64,000 bases of DNA, from positions 501,447 through 565,446 of the forward strand of contig NW_017803998.1 of NCBI RefSeq assembly GCF_001625305.1, written 5' to 3'. The translations under genes and the position numbers were made by a program. Below the pieces are notes generated by a model. It was not told the origin of the DNA. It ran no database searches and saw only the letters and a program-made list of their open reading frames with translations. Positions 23,701 to 43,263 of this stretch are shown piece by piece. Origin of the DNA: Branchiostoma belcheri (lineage: Eukaryota; Chordata; Leptocardii; Amphioxiformes; Branchiostomatidae). How positions within the stretch are numbered: the first letter of the stretch is position 1; every line of letters begins with the position of its first letter.

Positions 23701-25475
23701 ATGTAAACAATGATAGGAGATGGTACTGTCACAAATTATTATTAATATCATGCTTCTTAACCCATTTCTCATATGATGAAATCTGTATAATCAGGGTTTT
23801 GGACAGTAAGTGCCAAAAACCAATGATTAAACCTAGTCTTACACTTATACATGTACATACTCTGACTCTGAGGGTTATCCTACCCTACATGATTGTACAT
23901 GTAGCATACGTTAGCTTGAAAGTTTTTTGTGTTTCAGATGGTACAGAGTTCCTAATAGATAACTTTGTTCCAACACACAAAAAGCTGCATGTAACTTGCG
24001 TTAACCTTCAGCACACTGAAGTAGCCACTTCGGTACCAATTCTCTATTGGTTAGGCAGTAGAGATAAGGTTAATAACTACTGCTCCATCTCCACCAATAG
24101 GAAACGACCTTATATGGAGTCACAGCAAAGATCCATGAGCCAATGGGAGTGATCGGTATAGCCTGTCCTGAGGAGTACCCACTGCTGGGGTTCGTGTCGC
24201 TGTTTGCGCCCGCCGTGGTCCGTGGGAACGCCATGATTGTCGTACCCAGTCAGAAACATCCGCTCAGTGCCTTGGACTTCTACCAGGTAAACTGTCACAA
24301 TATTCTGTTCAATTAAGCAATATTTCACTCAAGGGGAGAGAGTGAGTCAGTGAGTGATTTCACTCCTTGATTTTATAGGGATGAATACATTAAGGAAAAC
24401 AAGAGCATGATTGCAAAATGTAAATACAGCACAATGTCCTTAGCAGTTGTAAAATAAGCTGAATTAGCACTCATATCCAATTTTTTACTTTACCGTTGTA
24501 CCTACATGTATATGAGGGCATGCATGGGGGAGGGGGTAGTGCCTCCGAATTACACAAACTTTTTGTTGCCAATTACGAATTACATTAAATTCTCAGAGCT
24601 GATTACGGACAGTTACATGCTACAGCTAATGTACTGAGTAGGAATGACAATGATTTTGGGCGGCTGCCTACAAATTACTTTCTGAAGTGATGCATGAACA
24701 CATGTACATGTATTGATTTGTCTGTCTGCAGGTGTTTGACACATCTGACCTGCCAGGGGGCGTTGTGAACATCCTGACAGGAGACAGGGACCACATCACC
24801 AAGTACCTGGTGGAGCATCAGGACATACAGGCCATGTGGTACTTCGGCTCTGCTGAGGTGAGCTAAAACTTAAACCTTCTCACTGCCGAGGTAGACTTTT
24901 GTTACCAAATCTGAAATAGTTTGTAGGGTAGGTAGCAAGGATAGGGGTTAAGAATTTGCTTTCTTTGCAGCATTTTATTTGAGTAAAAAAATACAATGAT
25001 TTTGACGTTACTACATATTCAAGCATACTCATCACAGTTTTGGCAAGGTCGTACATTGATCATGAATATGACACGGTCGCACACAAAGTCATGTACCTGT
25101 ACAAAACTTCACTCACTCACTCATTCACTCACTCACTCACTCACTCACTCACTCATTCTCACTCACTCATTCACTAGCACACTCAACCACCTATGTTTTT
25201 CTGAGCCTAAATCAGTATGTAAAACAATATTGATCTAATTTAAATACAATGTCATACTGTTTTAAGAGTTACTCTATTAGATTTGTACCTTGCTCCAACA
25301 GGGGTCAAAGTTCGTAGAGTGGACCTCTGCGGAGAACCTGAAGCGTACCTGGGTGGATTATGGGATAGCTCGTGACTGGACAGACGCCCAGCAGGGCCAG
25401 GGGGAGGAGTTTCTGTATCACGCCACCCAGGCCAAGAACATCTGGCTGCCAATGGGAGACATCTTTGCTAATTGA
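8733..25475 (+). CDS. ALDH16A1: Aldehyde dehydrogenase family 16 member A1, catalytic residues retained
   Basis: Seventeen exons: 8733-8837, 9784-9886, 10190-10316, 10786-10964, 11740-11907, 12480-12574, 12840-12992, 14217-14414, 14792-14896, 15084-15209, 15686-15802, 21389-21558, 22243-22410, 22969-23173, 24101-24286, 24732-24857 and 25302-25475. Junctions are GT-AG and phases close to 834 codons plus stop (human about 802 aa). Two tandem ALDH domains follow a leader with DYGPAPESP. Domain 1 (about 36-510) has PWNF (Asn181), LELGGKS (Glu278), GQVCSAGSR (Cys312, just after the exon 7/8 junction) and EEIFGPV. Domain 2 (about 540-830) is degenerate, lacks the Cys and ends IWLPMGD before a short tail. 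Mammalian ALDH16A1 is reported to lack the catalytic Cys; here all domain 1 residues are present, so NAD(P)-dependent aldehyde oxidation is plausible. The 5.6 kb intron 11 holds an antisense gene. Confidence 0.94.
13401..14060 (+). mobile_element. 5'-truncated LINE insertion in ALDH16A1 intron 7
   Basis: GAGGTGGAGC occurs directly before (13401-13410) and after (14051-14060) the insert, a 10 bp target-site duplication. The insert codes for the C-terminal part of a non-LTR reverse transcriptase on the sense strand: an open frame through 14028 with [45 protein letters not shown] and [11 protein letters not shown]. It ends in a (CTGAA)n-like tail at 14032-14050. The 5' end is an inverted duplication of the element's own coding sequence. 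The frame is intact although the element is truncated, suggesting recent insertion. Exact clade not assigned. Confidence 0.88.
13409..13480. repeat. Perfect 30 bp palindrome at the LINE 5' end
   Basis: Arms 13409-13438 and 13451-13480 are exact reverse complements with a 12 bp spacer. The right arm is LINE coding sequence (reads ..SDGSTIEQ before VDDFKYLG). The left arm is therefore an inverted copy of the same segment. Confidence 0.93.
15996..16095. repeat. GC-rich inverted repeat, 29 bp arms
   Basis: Arms 15996-16024 and 16067-16095 (AATACAACACGG...) pair with 2 mismatches in 29 around a very GC-rich 42 bp centre. The base composition is unlike the AT-rich intron around it. Probably a MITE; no clear target duplication was found. 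Confidence 0.8.
16282..16351. repeat. Palindrome, 32 bp arms with 6 bp loop
   Basis: Arms 16282-16313 and 16320-16351 (CGTTCGATAACGGGTTCC...) pair with 2 mismatches in 32. It lies 186 bp after the other GC-rich palindrome in the same ALDH16A1 intron and may belong to the same composite element. Confidence 0.85.
16690..17545 (-). mobile_element. LINE fragment with YADD reverse transcriptase motif, antisense in intron 11
   Basis: A minus-strand frame of about 258 codons (17512-16736), open further upstream to about 17540. It has the reverse transcriptase catalytic motif MYADDICLI, then the thumb and C-terminal region ([27 protein letters not shown]). The 3' side has an AT-rich tail (16690-16725). 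The 5' end stops abruptly near 17545, so it is a 5'-truncated non-LTR retrotransposon, a different family from the intron 7 insert. TAATAAT near both ends could be a target duplication but is too simple to trust. Confidence 0.8.
17782..18985 (-). CDS. DUF3990-like (ADP-ribosyltransferase-fold) protein nested in ALDH16A1 intron 11
   Basis: A single coding exon (18969-17782) of 395 aa, antisense to ALDH16A1. A splice acceptor at 18986-18987 leaves 16 nt of 5' UTR before the ATG, so the transcript begins in an upstream non-coding exon. About 110-150 looks UBA-like ([12 protein letters not shown]). The C-terminal half has LYHATS, an [17 protein letters not shown] segment, GYSFYLDPD, an LW..VV.RHR block and NYDVVFGPW. 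These match the layout of DUF3990 (YHGTS...G.DL.....DFG.GFY... then W..FV..NR and YD.V.GP), a family with an ART/PARP-like fold. Activity and substrate are unknown; the His and Tyr of the fold are visible, but a catalytic Glu is not obvious. Likely nuclear or cytosolic (no signal peptide or membrane span). Confidence 0.7.
19688..19995 (-). promoter_or_regulatory. Promoter / first-exon copy 1 of the nested gene
   Basis: A minus-strand donor (AGAAAG then gtaaga) ends at 19688, in line with the acceptor at 18986. Upstream lie an NRF1-type site (CGCATGCGC, 19825-19833), CCAAT (19858-19862), a full CRE TGACGTCA (19884-19891) and a YY1-like AAAATGGCGGC (19968-19978). The block is repeated at 20221-20515. 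Site calls are consensus matches only. The YY1-like site is oriented for plus-strand transcription, so the promoter may act both ways. Confidence 0.6.
20221..20515 (-). promoter_or_regulatory. Promoter / first-exon copy 2 of the nested gene
   Basis: A diverged copy of the preceding block about 0.52 kb upstream. It keeps the donor (AGAAAG then gtgagt at 20220), the NRF1-type site (20359-20367), CCAAT (20394-20398), TGACGTCA twice (20377-20384 and 20420-20427) and AAAATGGCGGC (20487-20497). Retention of all motif types argues that both copies work as alternative first exons. Confidence 0.6.
20589..20956. mobile_element. Harbinger-type MITE, GGCC termini, TAA target duplication
   Basis: Terminal inverted repeats 20592-20626 and 20920-20953 start GGCCACACCAATTTAATT and pair nearly perfectly. 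TAA flanks both ends (20589-20591 and 20954-20956). GG.. termini with a 3 bp TWA duplication fit the PIF/Harbinger superfamily. No transposase. In ALDH16A1 intron 11. Confidence 0.82.
23084..23580 (+). repeat. Tandem array copying the 3' part of ALDH16A1 exon 14 with its splice donor
   Basis: Four copies begin GAGGAGGACTGTAGGAG at 23084, 23214, 23344 and 23491 (periods 130, 130 and 147). Each carries about 90 bp of exon end and a CAG|GTAAG donor (after 23173, 23303, 23433 and 23580). Only the first belongs to the reading frame. Use of a later donor adds intron sequence, shifts frame and meets a stop at about 23225. Confidence 0.92.
25109..25178. repeat. (CTCA)n microsatellite
   Basis: Repeated CTCA/CATT units in ALDH16A1 intron 16. 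Confidence 0.9.
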
Positions 25476-26285
25476 TTGACAGCTCATTTGCATATCAGTT
25501 TTATTGTTTGTAGCATCAACTGTAATACATTGTGTTTTGTAGATAGTAGTACGATACATTATACTATCAAACTCTGTCAGTATTGTTTGTAACTTTTATC
25601 TTAAATAGGCACTGTTTGCATATTTTCTTTTCTTCACAATGAATAGTATACATACACGTACCTCATTTTGTTGTTAAAAATTTGCTAACAAGTATTTTGT
25701 GCAAAATAGATTAATATGATAATTTGTAGTAAATGTTAGTGTGCTTGGTAAGCATTTCGTCAGGAATTATTATGATGTCACAAGTCTAATTCTTTTAAAA
25801 CTCAAGAGATTTGTAATAAGATTATGAAGATTAGCTAATGATGCTGGTACTTTTTGATACCTCAATGTCATATTTGTCACTTGGTGGTTTAGAAATAATG
25901 ATGACATAGACATGGAATTCAAATGTCTTCCAAAACATCTGTTTTCTATGCCCAAATTGGCTTGGTACTTTCTGCTGTAAGTGTTCTATATAATTATACA
26001 TATATCACATGGTGATCACTGTAAATTTTGTATCAGGCATGGACCTCAATTGTCTTCCAAAAAGATGTAAAATTGATCTATTTTTGACATTTATCAGGTT
26101 TGTGTGGAACTGCAAGCAGTTTTTTTATCAATTGAAAGATGACACTGAATAGGTGTGACTAAAGTGGATAAAAACAATAATTGAATAAATCTCGTATGGA
26201 ATATGATCAATAGAACACCCTAATTCTATTAGAATGTCTTTGAATGAGATGAGAAAGACATTGAGTGTTGTTTGTACTGTGTACT
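25476..26285. other. ALDH16A1 3' UTR and intergenic sequence
   Basis: AT-rich, with no further coding exon. AATAAA at 26184-26189 is a possible polyadenylation signal for ALDH16A1. Confidence 0.45.
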
Positions 26286-26548
26286 ATGTTTACCTTTATT
26301 GAAGGAAACATATTGTTTTTGCTCAAGTTTCTTCTTCTTCTCTAAATTAAACACGAAAGGTCAATGACCTGAACCAAAGGCTAGGCTGTCACCATGGTAA
26401 CTGATGCTGTAGCAGACACCATGTGGTGTTGTGTTACATTATGTAGCAAGAGTTGGAGAGGCTGGTCACCATATACTAGTATTATCAATGTGTTTGAGTA
26501 AGAATAAACAGAGCAGTTTCTTAGACCAGACCATGCGAAGGTAAACAT
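26286..26548. mobile_element. MITE copy 1, ATGTTTACC termini
   Basis: Begins ATGTTTACC (26286-26294) and ends with its reverse complement GGTAAACAT (26540-26548). It is homologous over its length to 31221-31480, sharing CATATTGTTTTTGCTC, TGTCACCAT.GTAACTG and GTTTGAGTAAGAAT.AACAG. Non-coding, downstream of the LRR gene. Confidence 0.72.
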
Positions 26549-26724
26549 AATGCATTTCCTTTGCTTCTACTTTTAAATAAGATATCTTTGTCTTTCCTTC
26601 AGAAAAATTGATTTTTTCACACTTTTAATGGTTGCAAACATTAACATTGCAAAAATAAACATCACTACAGATAAGTCAAGACATACTTTAACAGAACAAT
26701 GTATGCAAACATTGATGGCAAAAC

Positions 26725-26730
26725 TTTATT
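26725..26730 (-). terminator. Polyadenylation signal for the LRR gene
   Basis: Minus-strand AATAAA about 265 bases downstream of the LRR stop codon. Assigned by position. Confidence 0.45.
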
Positions 26731-26938
26731 CTTGAGTGCTGAAAACTTGCAGTAAGTTATAAGCCAACCAAAAACACTGCACAAGCTATGAAAAGCATTT
26801 ATGAAACTTAAACTTAAAGACAAACAAAAAACAATCTGACGTCACCTAATAACTTTGTTGTATTCTGGTAACGTCATCGTCGTATATTTTTAGAATCTTC
26901 CAAAATAGTTATAGATAAAAGCCTGCCATTGGTGTCAA

Positions 26939-26984
26939 GTGTCTAATTAACTATTTTAGAGTGTCTAATTAACTATTTTAGATT
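26939..26984. repeat. 22 bp direct duplication
   Basis: GTGTCTAATTAACTATTTTA occurs twice in immediate succession just past the LRR stop codon. Confidence 0.85.
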
Positions 26985-26992
26985 AAAATCTT

Positions 26993-28585
26993 TTAAAGGT
27001 TTATTGCATCATTTGAATCAAAGTCTATGGTCACCCGCATGTAGTGGTTGTCAGGGGTCATTGACCTTGTAGCTTGGCCTTGGTCGGACTGAACCACTGC
27101 AGGCTGGGGGTGCGCATATCCCTCGTTACTATCATTTTCTTGAACAGCAGCTGATGGCTGATCTTTTTGGGGTTTGGAATTCTTTTTCTGGAAGGTACCG
27201 AGAAACGTCTCCTGTTCTTGGTTGTAGTCCCTATCATGGTCGCCGGATGGCGCTTCTGCCACGCTAATCATTGGAATCATCTCGGAGATTCGGTTACCAC
27301 TTGTTTCAGCGGAATCACTGTTTAACTTAGATCGTCGTCTTTGTTTCTTCTTGCTCTTGTTCCTTATGCAAAGGAAGAAGAATATACACGTTGAGATCAA
27401 CGTAATTACGGAACAGCCAACGCCAACAAGAACGACAAGTCCAACGTACTTCGTCTTTAGGCAGTTTTTGTCACAGTCTTCAGATGTAACGTTGATGAAC
27501 TTCACCGTTGAGAAGAGCGCTCCTAGCGGATTCTCTGTGAACGGCAAGGACGTTTGCTCCAACTCAGTGGACGAAACTGACGTTGTGTAGACGCTACAGT
27601 TGTCAAACATTTGGGTCGAAAACTCTTCAATATCTACTCCACTGTAGAGCAGGGGTTGCCTACATACTAGGGTATCCTGAAGACTGTGCGCTAGACAGAT
27701 CTTCGCATGTACCAAAGAGCAGTCGCAGTACCATGGGTTTCCAGACACATGCAGTTCTACAAGCGAAGGAAAGGTGTCGCATGTCAATGTTTTGATAGCG
27801 TTTCCATCAATCCACACTGAGCGAAGTTCTTCCAACTTTTCAAAGCAGTTGCTCTGGATGTCAGTGATGGCATTGTGGGATAACTTCAAAGTCACTATCT
27901 GTGGAGGCAAAACTTTACACGGAACATCAGCGAAACGGTTGTAGGAAAGGTCCAAATACGAAACCATTGACGAAGCAAAAACACTTTCCTTCAACGTACT
28001 TAGTTTGTTGTAAGATAGGTCAAGATATTTCAGACGTTGCAATCCATGTAATACATGTGGTTCAATGTTTTCCAGCTGATTGCTAGCAAGATTTAGCGAA
28101 TTCAGATTTGTCAAACCATCAAATGTTCCGTTAGTGATGATTGTGAGTTTGTTGTTGTTCAAGCGAAGCTGTTGCAGGCGCGAAACACTTTTAAACGCAT
28201 CTTTCTCAATGTCAATCAGGTCATTTCCACCAAGAAACAAACTCGTAAGATTCCTCAGACCGACGAAGGTGTCGTTTTTTAAAACAACCAAGGCGTTGTT
28301 CTCGACGTTGAGAAGTTTCAAGACGGAAAGATTTCGCAAGAAACCCAACGGGATGTCTTGGAGCATGTTGCCGCTAAGATCAAGTGAGACTGTGGTGTTA
28401 GGAATACCGTCAATGGCCGCCATGATGTTTTTGAAGCTGCAGTCTACTTCGAACTGCGACTCGGGAGTCAGAGTACAGACACAAAGCGGGTTGTCTCCGC
28501 GAAAGCAGGCCGTGTATTGTCCCTGCGTCACGTCGATGCGAAGAAAACACAGAGCCGCTGCCACCAGCACAGAAAGACCCGACAT
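26993..28585 (-). CDS. Leucine-rich-repeat transmembrane receptor
   Basis: One coding exon of 530 aa. The start MSGLSVLVAAALCFL is chosen because it opens a good signal peptide. A longer frame upstream crosses a splice acceptor (ag at 28609-28610), so it is non-coding. Order: signal peptide; LRRNT (C-rich, CVCTLTP); about eight LRRs of 24 residues (LDLSGNMLQDIP, LNLASNQLENI, LDLSYNKLSTL and so on); LRRCT (NPWYCDCSL...C...C); N-glycosylation sites; one membrane span (YVGLVVLVGVGCSVI...); a basic stop-transfer (KSKKKQRRRSK); and a tail of about 110 aa with several tyrosines. A 5' UTR exon ending at 29355 (donor AAAAG|gtaggt) fits. Type I surface receptor for adhesion or recognition; ligand unknown. 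I do not assign an orthologue. Confidence 0.88.
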   Translation of the reverse strand: MSGLSVLVAAALCFLRIDVTQGQYTACFRGDNPLCVCTLTPESQFEVDCSFKNIMAAIDGIPNTTVSLDLSGNMLQDIPLGFLRNLSVLKLLNVENNALVVLKNDTFVGLRNLTSLFLGGNDLIDIEKDAFKSVSRLQQLRLNNNKLTIITNGTFDGLTNLNSLNLASNQLENIEPHVLHGLQRLKYLDLSYNKLSTLKESVFASSMVSYLDLSYNRFADVPCKVLPPQIVTLKLSHNAITDIQSNCFEKLEELRSVWIDGNAIKTLTCDTFPSLVELHVSGNPWYCDCSLVHAKICLAHSLQDTLVCRQPLLYSGVDIEEFSTQMFDNCSVYTTSVSSTELEQTSLPFTENPLGALFSTVKFINVTSEDCDKNCLKTKYVGLVVLVGVGCSVITLISTCIFFFLCIRNKSKKKQRRRSKLNSDSAETSGNRISEMIPMISVAEAPSGDHDRDYNQEQETFLGTFQKKNSKPQKDQPSAAVQENDSNEGYAHPQPAVVQSDQGQATRSMTPDNHYMRVTIDFDSNDAINL

Positions 28586-29440
28586 TGTTACGTTTGCCGG
28601 AGTCCAAACTGAAAGCAAAGTAAACGTGATCAAACAATGCATTCAGTCAAGGTGTGGGTGCCAATGAGTATATATATTTGAATATCGCTCCCGCCCACAC
28701 AAATAGCAAAGTAACTGTAGGTAACTGTAGGCCTCCTTGAACTTTAACGGAATTCATACATTGTCTCCCTTCTCCGTTTTCTAATACCTACGTAAGATGA
28801 GTAACAGCTTATTTCAATAAAACAAAATAACAGATAATATGCCATTGCAGTTACAATCACTGAATTAGGGCATATTTGACGATAAAAAGATACAAATTGA
28901 TACCACAAATATATACAGAATAGCGGGCGAGGTTAGCCATCCAGTAGCTTACAAGGAACGATATCGTGCTGTTTCTAAACCTAGATGTTTGCACTTAAAC
29001 TGAGAGATTTTCTAGACCTCAGCGCTCTACCATGCATGTCCTCACGTCTGGGAGGTAGCCAGCTAGCGTAAGTGGGTAATTTTGCTACAGAAAATGCGAA
29101 GATATGATCCCATATTAAATTTCTTACGCTTTTTGAAGCAGTTGTAGTAAGATCGATAACTACAATTTCCAGTAGCACTAGTGTCAGGCCCTTTGCTAAC
29201 CAAGCTTTGCAAACTCTGTGTACAGGAAACTAAATAACGTTACATGGGCGATATGGAACGTAGTATGAAATGATCAGTAGTGGACCTTGCATGACGTTGT
29301 TTGTGATCGTTGTTACAACTACTAGTATATAAAGAAAATAAAGATGCAACCTACCTTTTAAATCTTCACCTTCCAAAGCAAGGAGTGAGCAAGAACGAAA
29401 CTCTTTCCCTCAAGAGAAATACCTGCACTGGTACTCAAAG

Positions 29441-31220
29441 GTAAAAAGATATAAGACCAAGTGTGTGGTGTGTCTTATTTCATTAAGGGTAAAGTCCATT
29501 TCCCGATGACGTAATGTATGCGCAGAGTTCATGTGCCATGACCCTTGGGGCTGTGCCAGTGTTCACGTCCTTTCAATGTTTCAATTAAAAGGCATCCCAT
29601 GGCAAAACTGGATTTTCAAAGTTAACTTTCTGGTCATTCTTTTTATGTAGTAAGTTGAATCAATTCTCTCCCATTGCATTCTAATTAAAGGTAATTCAAG
29701 CAAAAGCGCAATGTTAGTGACAGAAAAAAAATGTTGTTTGTTTTGTATCGTAGGCTGGTTCTAGCTATTTATGGGTGGTACCCCGAAAATAAAAAGACGC
29801 TAAAATTGCATTGGAGGCCTTTAAAATTCTATCAGAGAGGGATTTGTATTTTTTAAGGGTCAAATATCTTTGCGCTTTGTTTGTGTGCAAAGCTTTTACC
29901 AAATTGAGCTACGTACATGTTCAAATGTAAATGGTTGAATACATTGTGTCATTGTTTTCGTGTTCATTGTTTGCTTTTTCTTAATGATTAGCTACTTTAC
30001 TAAGATCATCTAAAAATGTGATTCCCTCTACTTTCAAGGGAGCACAATATAGTACTTTGATTCGTTCTTGAAGCTCTAGTTTATTATAATACTACAATTT
30101 TAGGACGTACTCTCGCGTGGTTTAACGAGATTACGGCATACAGGCTCAGCCACACAATGAGTTAGTAGATTACATATTATAGATTAAACTATTCTCCGAC
30201 TCAAAAAGGAACTGACTCACCGGTCAGAAAGCTGATGAAAACCTAGAGATTATTATACATCAATAAAACGTATGACTGTGTAATGTAATGTAATGTATAA
30301 TGACAGCAAAGCCCAGTTGAAACATCATCTTACATTTTTATTAACTCCTCTCTACAAGCAAGTTATGTACATAGAGCAGAGAGTACATCAAATTGTTACT
30401 GACGACAATTATATTGATTTTGTCAGGGTACAAAAACAAATGTAGTATAGTGTAGTATCTTATGGTATTTGTATTTGCAAATAGCCAACATACCATTGGC
30501 AGAAGGGAGACAGCAGCTGATAGTTGTTTAAGATGGAAATTTGCTGCCCAAAGTGCCTGTAGGCACAAGAGGTCTACGTACATGTAAGTAAGGTATTTTT
30601 CATCTTTATCCCTTATACCTTATAAGAGAGTACATGTATATAACTATGTATAAGAGAGTAATATGTATCTGCTACATGCACATATTTTAAAAGTCTTGAA
30701 ATACAAGAAGTTGAAGCGATGTGTACTGAACAAAAAAAAACTTGAGCAACTCTAAAGATACACTGGTTTTGATAACACACAGGTGGCCAGCACCTTTGAT
30801 TCCTGACTTAAACTACTAGTATATGTTACATACATGTAGTCCTGTTAATGACTAAAACAATGATGACTACTTCTTATTATTATCATCATTACTCAACCTT
30901 ATATCTTTGAAAAGGTGAACAAATATTGTTTGTTTCAACCCTTGGCATTTTTTACACAATATTTTTTAATAATTTAATGTCTCAATCAGGTCAAAGACCC
31001 TTGTTTTTTTATGCTGAAATGGCATAGTTACTTCTACATTTGTTACATTTTGCTGCAGTGTGATGCATTGCACAAGAAATACCCCCAACCCCACATATAC
31101 AGGGCTCTACACATAGATGGTACTGTATGTGCATCCCATATATATTTATGAGCTCTGCAGGACAAGGTTTATTTGCCATTGATGTAACTCACACTGTGAC
31201 CTATGACAGATACTATAATT
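29441..31220. other. Intergenic, no gene recognised
   Basis: AT-rich sequence with only short unsupported frames between the LRR 5' UTR exon and a MITE. Confidence 0.45.
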
Positions 31221-31480
31221 ATGTTTACCGAAGGAAAACATATTGTTTTTGCTCCATTTCCATTTCTTCTTCTCCAAACACTAACCTCTGACCTGGCCAA
31301 TGGCCTCTTTTGTTTACATCTGTCACCATAGTAACTGGTGTCGGGTTACACAATGTGACAAACACACACACACAATGTGGCAATTTCATTGTAGGCATTT
31401 AGACTCCTGTCACCATATACATGTATGTGAATGTGTTTGAGTAAGAATTAACAGAGCAGACCATATCTGAAGGTAAACAT
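31221..31480. mobile_element. MITE copy 2, ATGTTTACC termini
   Basis: Same family and orientation as 26286-26548. Starts ATGTTTACC (31221) and ends GGTAAACAT (31472-31480). Lies just downstream of the PTP gene. Confidence 0.72.
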
Positions 31481-31609
31481 TATGCATTTGCTTTGCAAAT
31501 GTTACTTTTCTAGTTGTCTTCAATTCATATTGAGAGACTACATCAAATGAGTTCCAGTTCTTGTTGGCTAGGGACTTCATGTTTTAATAGAGGGGCTGGA
31601 ACATGTATG

Positions 31610-41440
<9,831 letters not shown>

Positions 41441-42470
41441 TGTCAGTCGTCTTGCGGTCGGGCAATCAAAAACTGACTGTTCCTTCCTCCTACTACTTCC
41501 TCCTAGATTACCAAGGTGACCCGAACACACCTTGCGGTTATTTGTTAAGCCAGTCACGGGGTTGCACAAATGTAACTCTCCGTCGGTGCTCTTATATCTA
41601 ACTCTCTTAGATCTTCAACTTTATGTCTCTCAGCTACGCTACTAGAGTTGATGTGGCTGTCGAAAGTAAGGAGAGGCTCTAAAAAGTTGCCTCTAAAATG
41701 AAGCCGTGCTGAACAATTGGTGACAATGTTTACTCTTCAGGCGTGTAATGTTTACCTTTGTGGGTGGTAGAGTTCAATGAGATTTTATTACATTTACCAG
41801 AGCAAGGTGCATTCGAATTCGTGTCACCATTTCACCTGTCAAAAGACAAATCTTCCAACCTGAAAATTGTGTCTAAAGAGATATCAAATTTTCTGTCAGT
41901 GTAAGTAAAATGCACACCTAGCTAAACCGCGCATACATACATGTACTTTGGGGTGTACTTTAGAGATCTCTCAAACACACAATGCGAATAGGCAAAATGT
42001 ACTGGGTCCTGTTGTTCTTGGCTAGCGACTTTCGTCTAGTTTCTGACTTCCCTTCCTTTGTAACGTTAATGATTTAGTTCGTTCACGTAGACTGCGGAAC
42101 ACACCTACACACCAAAAGAATTTTACTTTTAGGTTGGGTGACCCTTGCCCGGGGTTTTTATCTTTTGCAGACGATATATGGGAGTGTGTTGAACTAATAT
42201 CATTTCAGTTTTATTTTATTCAAAATCTTATCAAATCTGTACGATTTACGCCAATTTGATGAATACTGTAAAATACTGTAAAGTTTTAAACGGAAGACTT
42301 CCCTCTCTCGGACGTTGAGCTTCGCTCGCAAGAAATGCTGACAAAGAAAGAACCGCCGGCAAAAGCGTAGGTAAATATTACCCACAAACCAAACAGTACT
42401 TTGTTGTCGTGCAGTACGGGACATGCAATAAATCACAATTAATTAGGAGTTTCTCCATTATTGAAGCTAA
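41441..42470. other. PTP 5' flank and intergenic sequence
   Basis: Should contain the PTP promoter upstream of the signal-peptide exon. No core motif or gene was recognised. Confidence 0.4.
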
Positions 42471-42849
42471 GGCCATGTTGATTTGATTATATGGATGACA
42501 TCCGCACGCGCATGAATTTTTCGGCCGTTNNNNNNNNNNNNNNNNNNNNATACAAAACAGTTGCAAAATGAACAAATTTATACCCGTAAGTTGCAAAAAA
42601 ATATTTGAAAACGATACCAATGTCGTAGAATGCCAAAATCAAACAAAAAAGACGAAAATGTAAAGAAATGAATTTGAAGAGTAGATTATTCGCCAAACGA
42701 TACTCTGTGCCCTTTGTTCAACCTTCATGACCACGTAGATTTCATAATTAAAGCAACTTTTTTTTGGCAAAACTTTTTTTAATTCGCACGCTCGCATCAG
42801 TTTTGGGGTTCCCAGAGGATGTCATCCATATAATCAAATCAACATGGCC
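42471..42849. mobile_element. Harbinger-type MITE with perfect 33 bp TIRs, containing an assembly gap
   Basis: TIRs 42471-42503 and 42817-42849 (GGCCATGTTGATTTGATT...) are exact reverse complements. TAA flanks both ends (42468-42470 and 42850-42852). Termini and duplication match the element at 20592-20953, so both are likely PIF/Harbinger derivatives. A run of 20 N (42530-42549) lies inside. Confidence 0.85.
42530..42549. other. Assembly gap (20 N)
   Basis: Twenty undetermined bases within the MITE. True length is unknown. Confidence 0.99.
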
Positions 42850-43263
42850 TAAGGGATGGGGAACATAGCTATAGGTTCCCATATAGCTGCATAGGTAGGG
42901 GATGGTACATTTGATGTATACATAATGCATGCTGTATACAAGCTTGCCTCTGATGCTTAAAACTCTCATATGGGCAAGTACATGTACATGTAAGAAACAA
43001 ATGCAAGAATAAATGTTGTTCACGTCATATACTCATAGTAGTATGTGAATGATTTTGTTTTTTGCTGTTTTTTATTAAGCTAGATTGTACTTGAATTCCA
43101 AAACGATAGCTAGTACAAAAGTACAAAAACAACATGTAGACTGTACACAATACAATTTAAAAGCCACTTTTACACTGTCGCTATTCCTTCTGAACATTAT
43201 GTTTGTTTACTAACACTCTTACTTAGTATATTATCACAATGTAAGGAGGGCAGGGATAGCTCT

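Noticed and set aside
28080-28667. Plus-strand frame of 195 codons opposite the LRR gene
   Set aside because: Shadow of the LRR coding exon. No domain, and the LRR frame explains the region.
42378-42696. Minus-strand frames across the N run
   Set aside because: They pass through undetermined bases inside a non-coding MITE.
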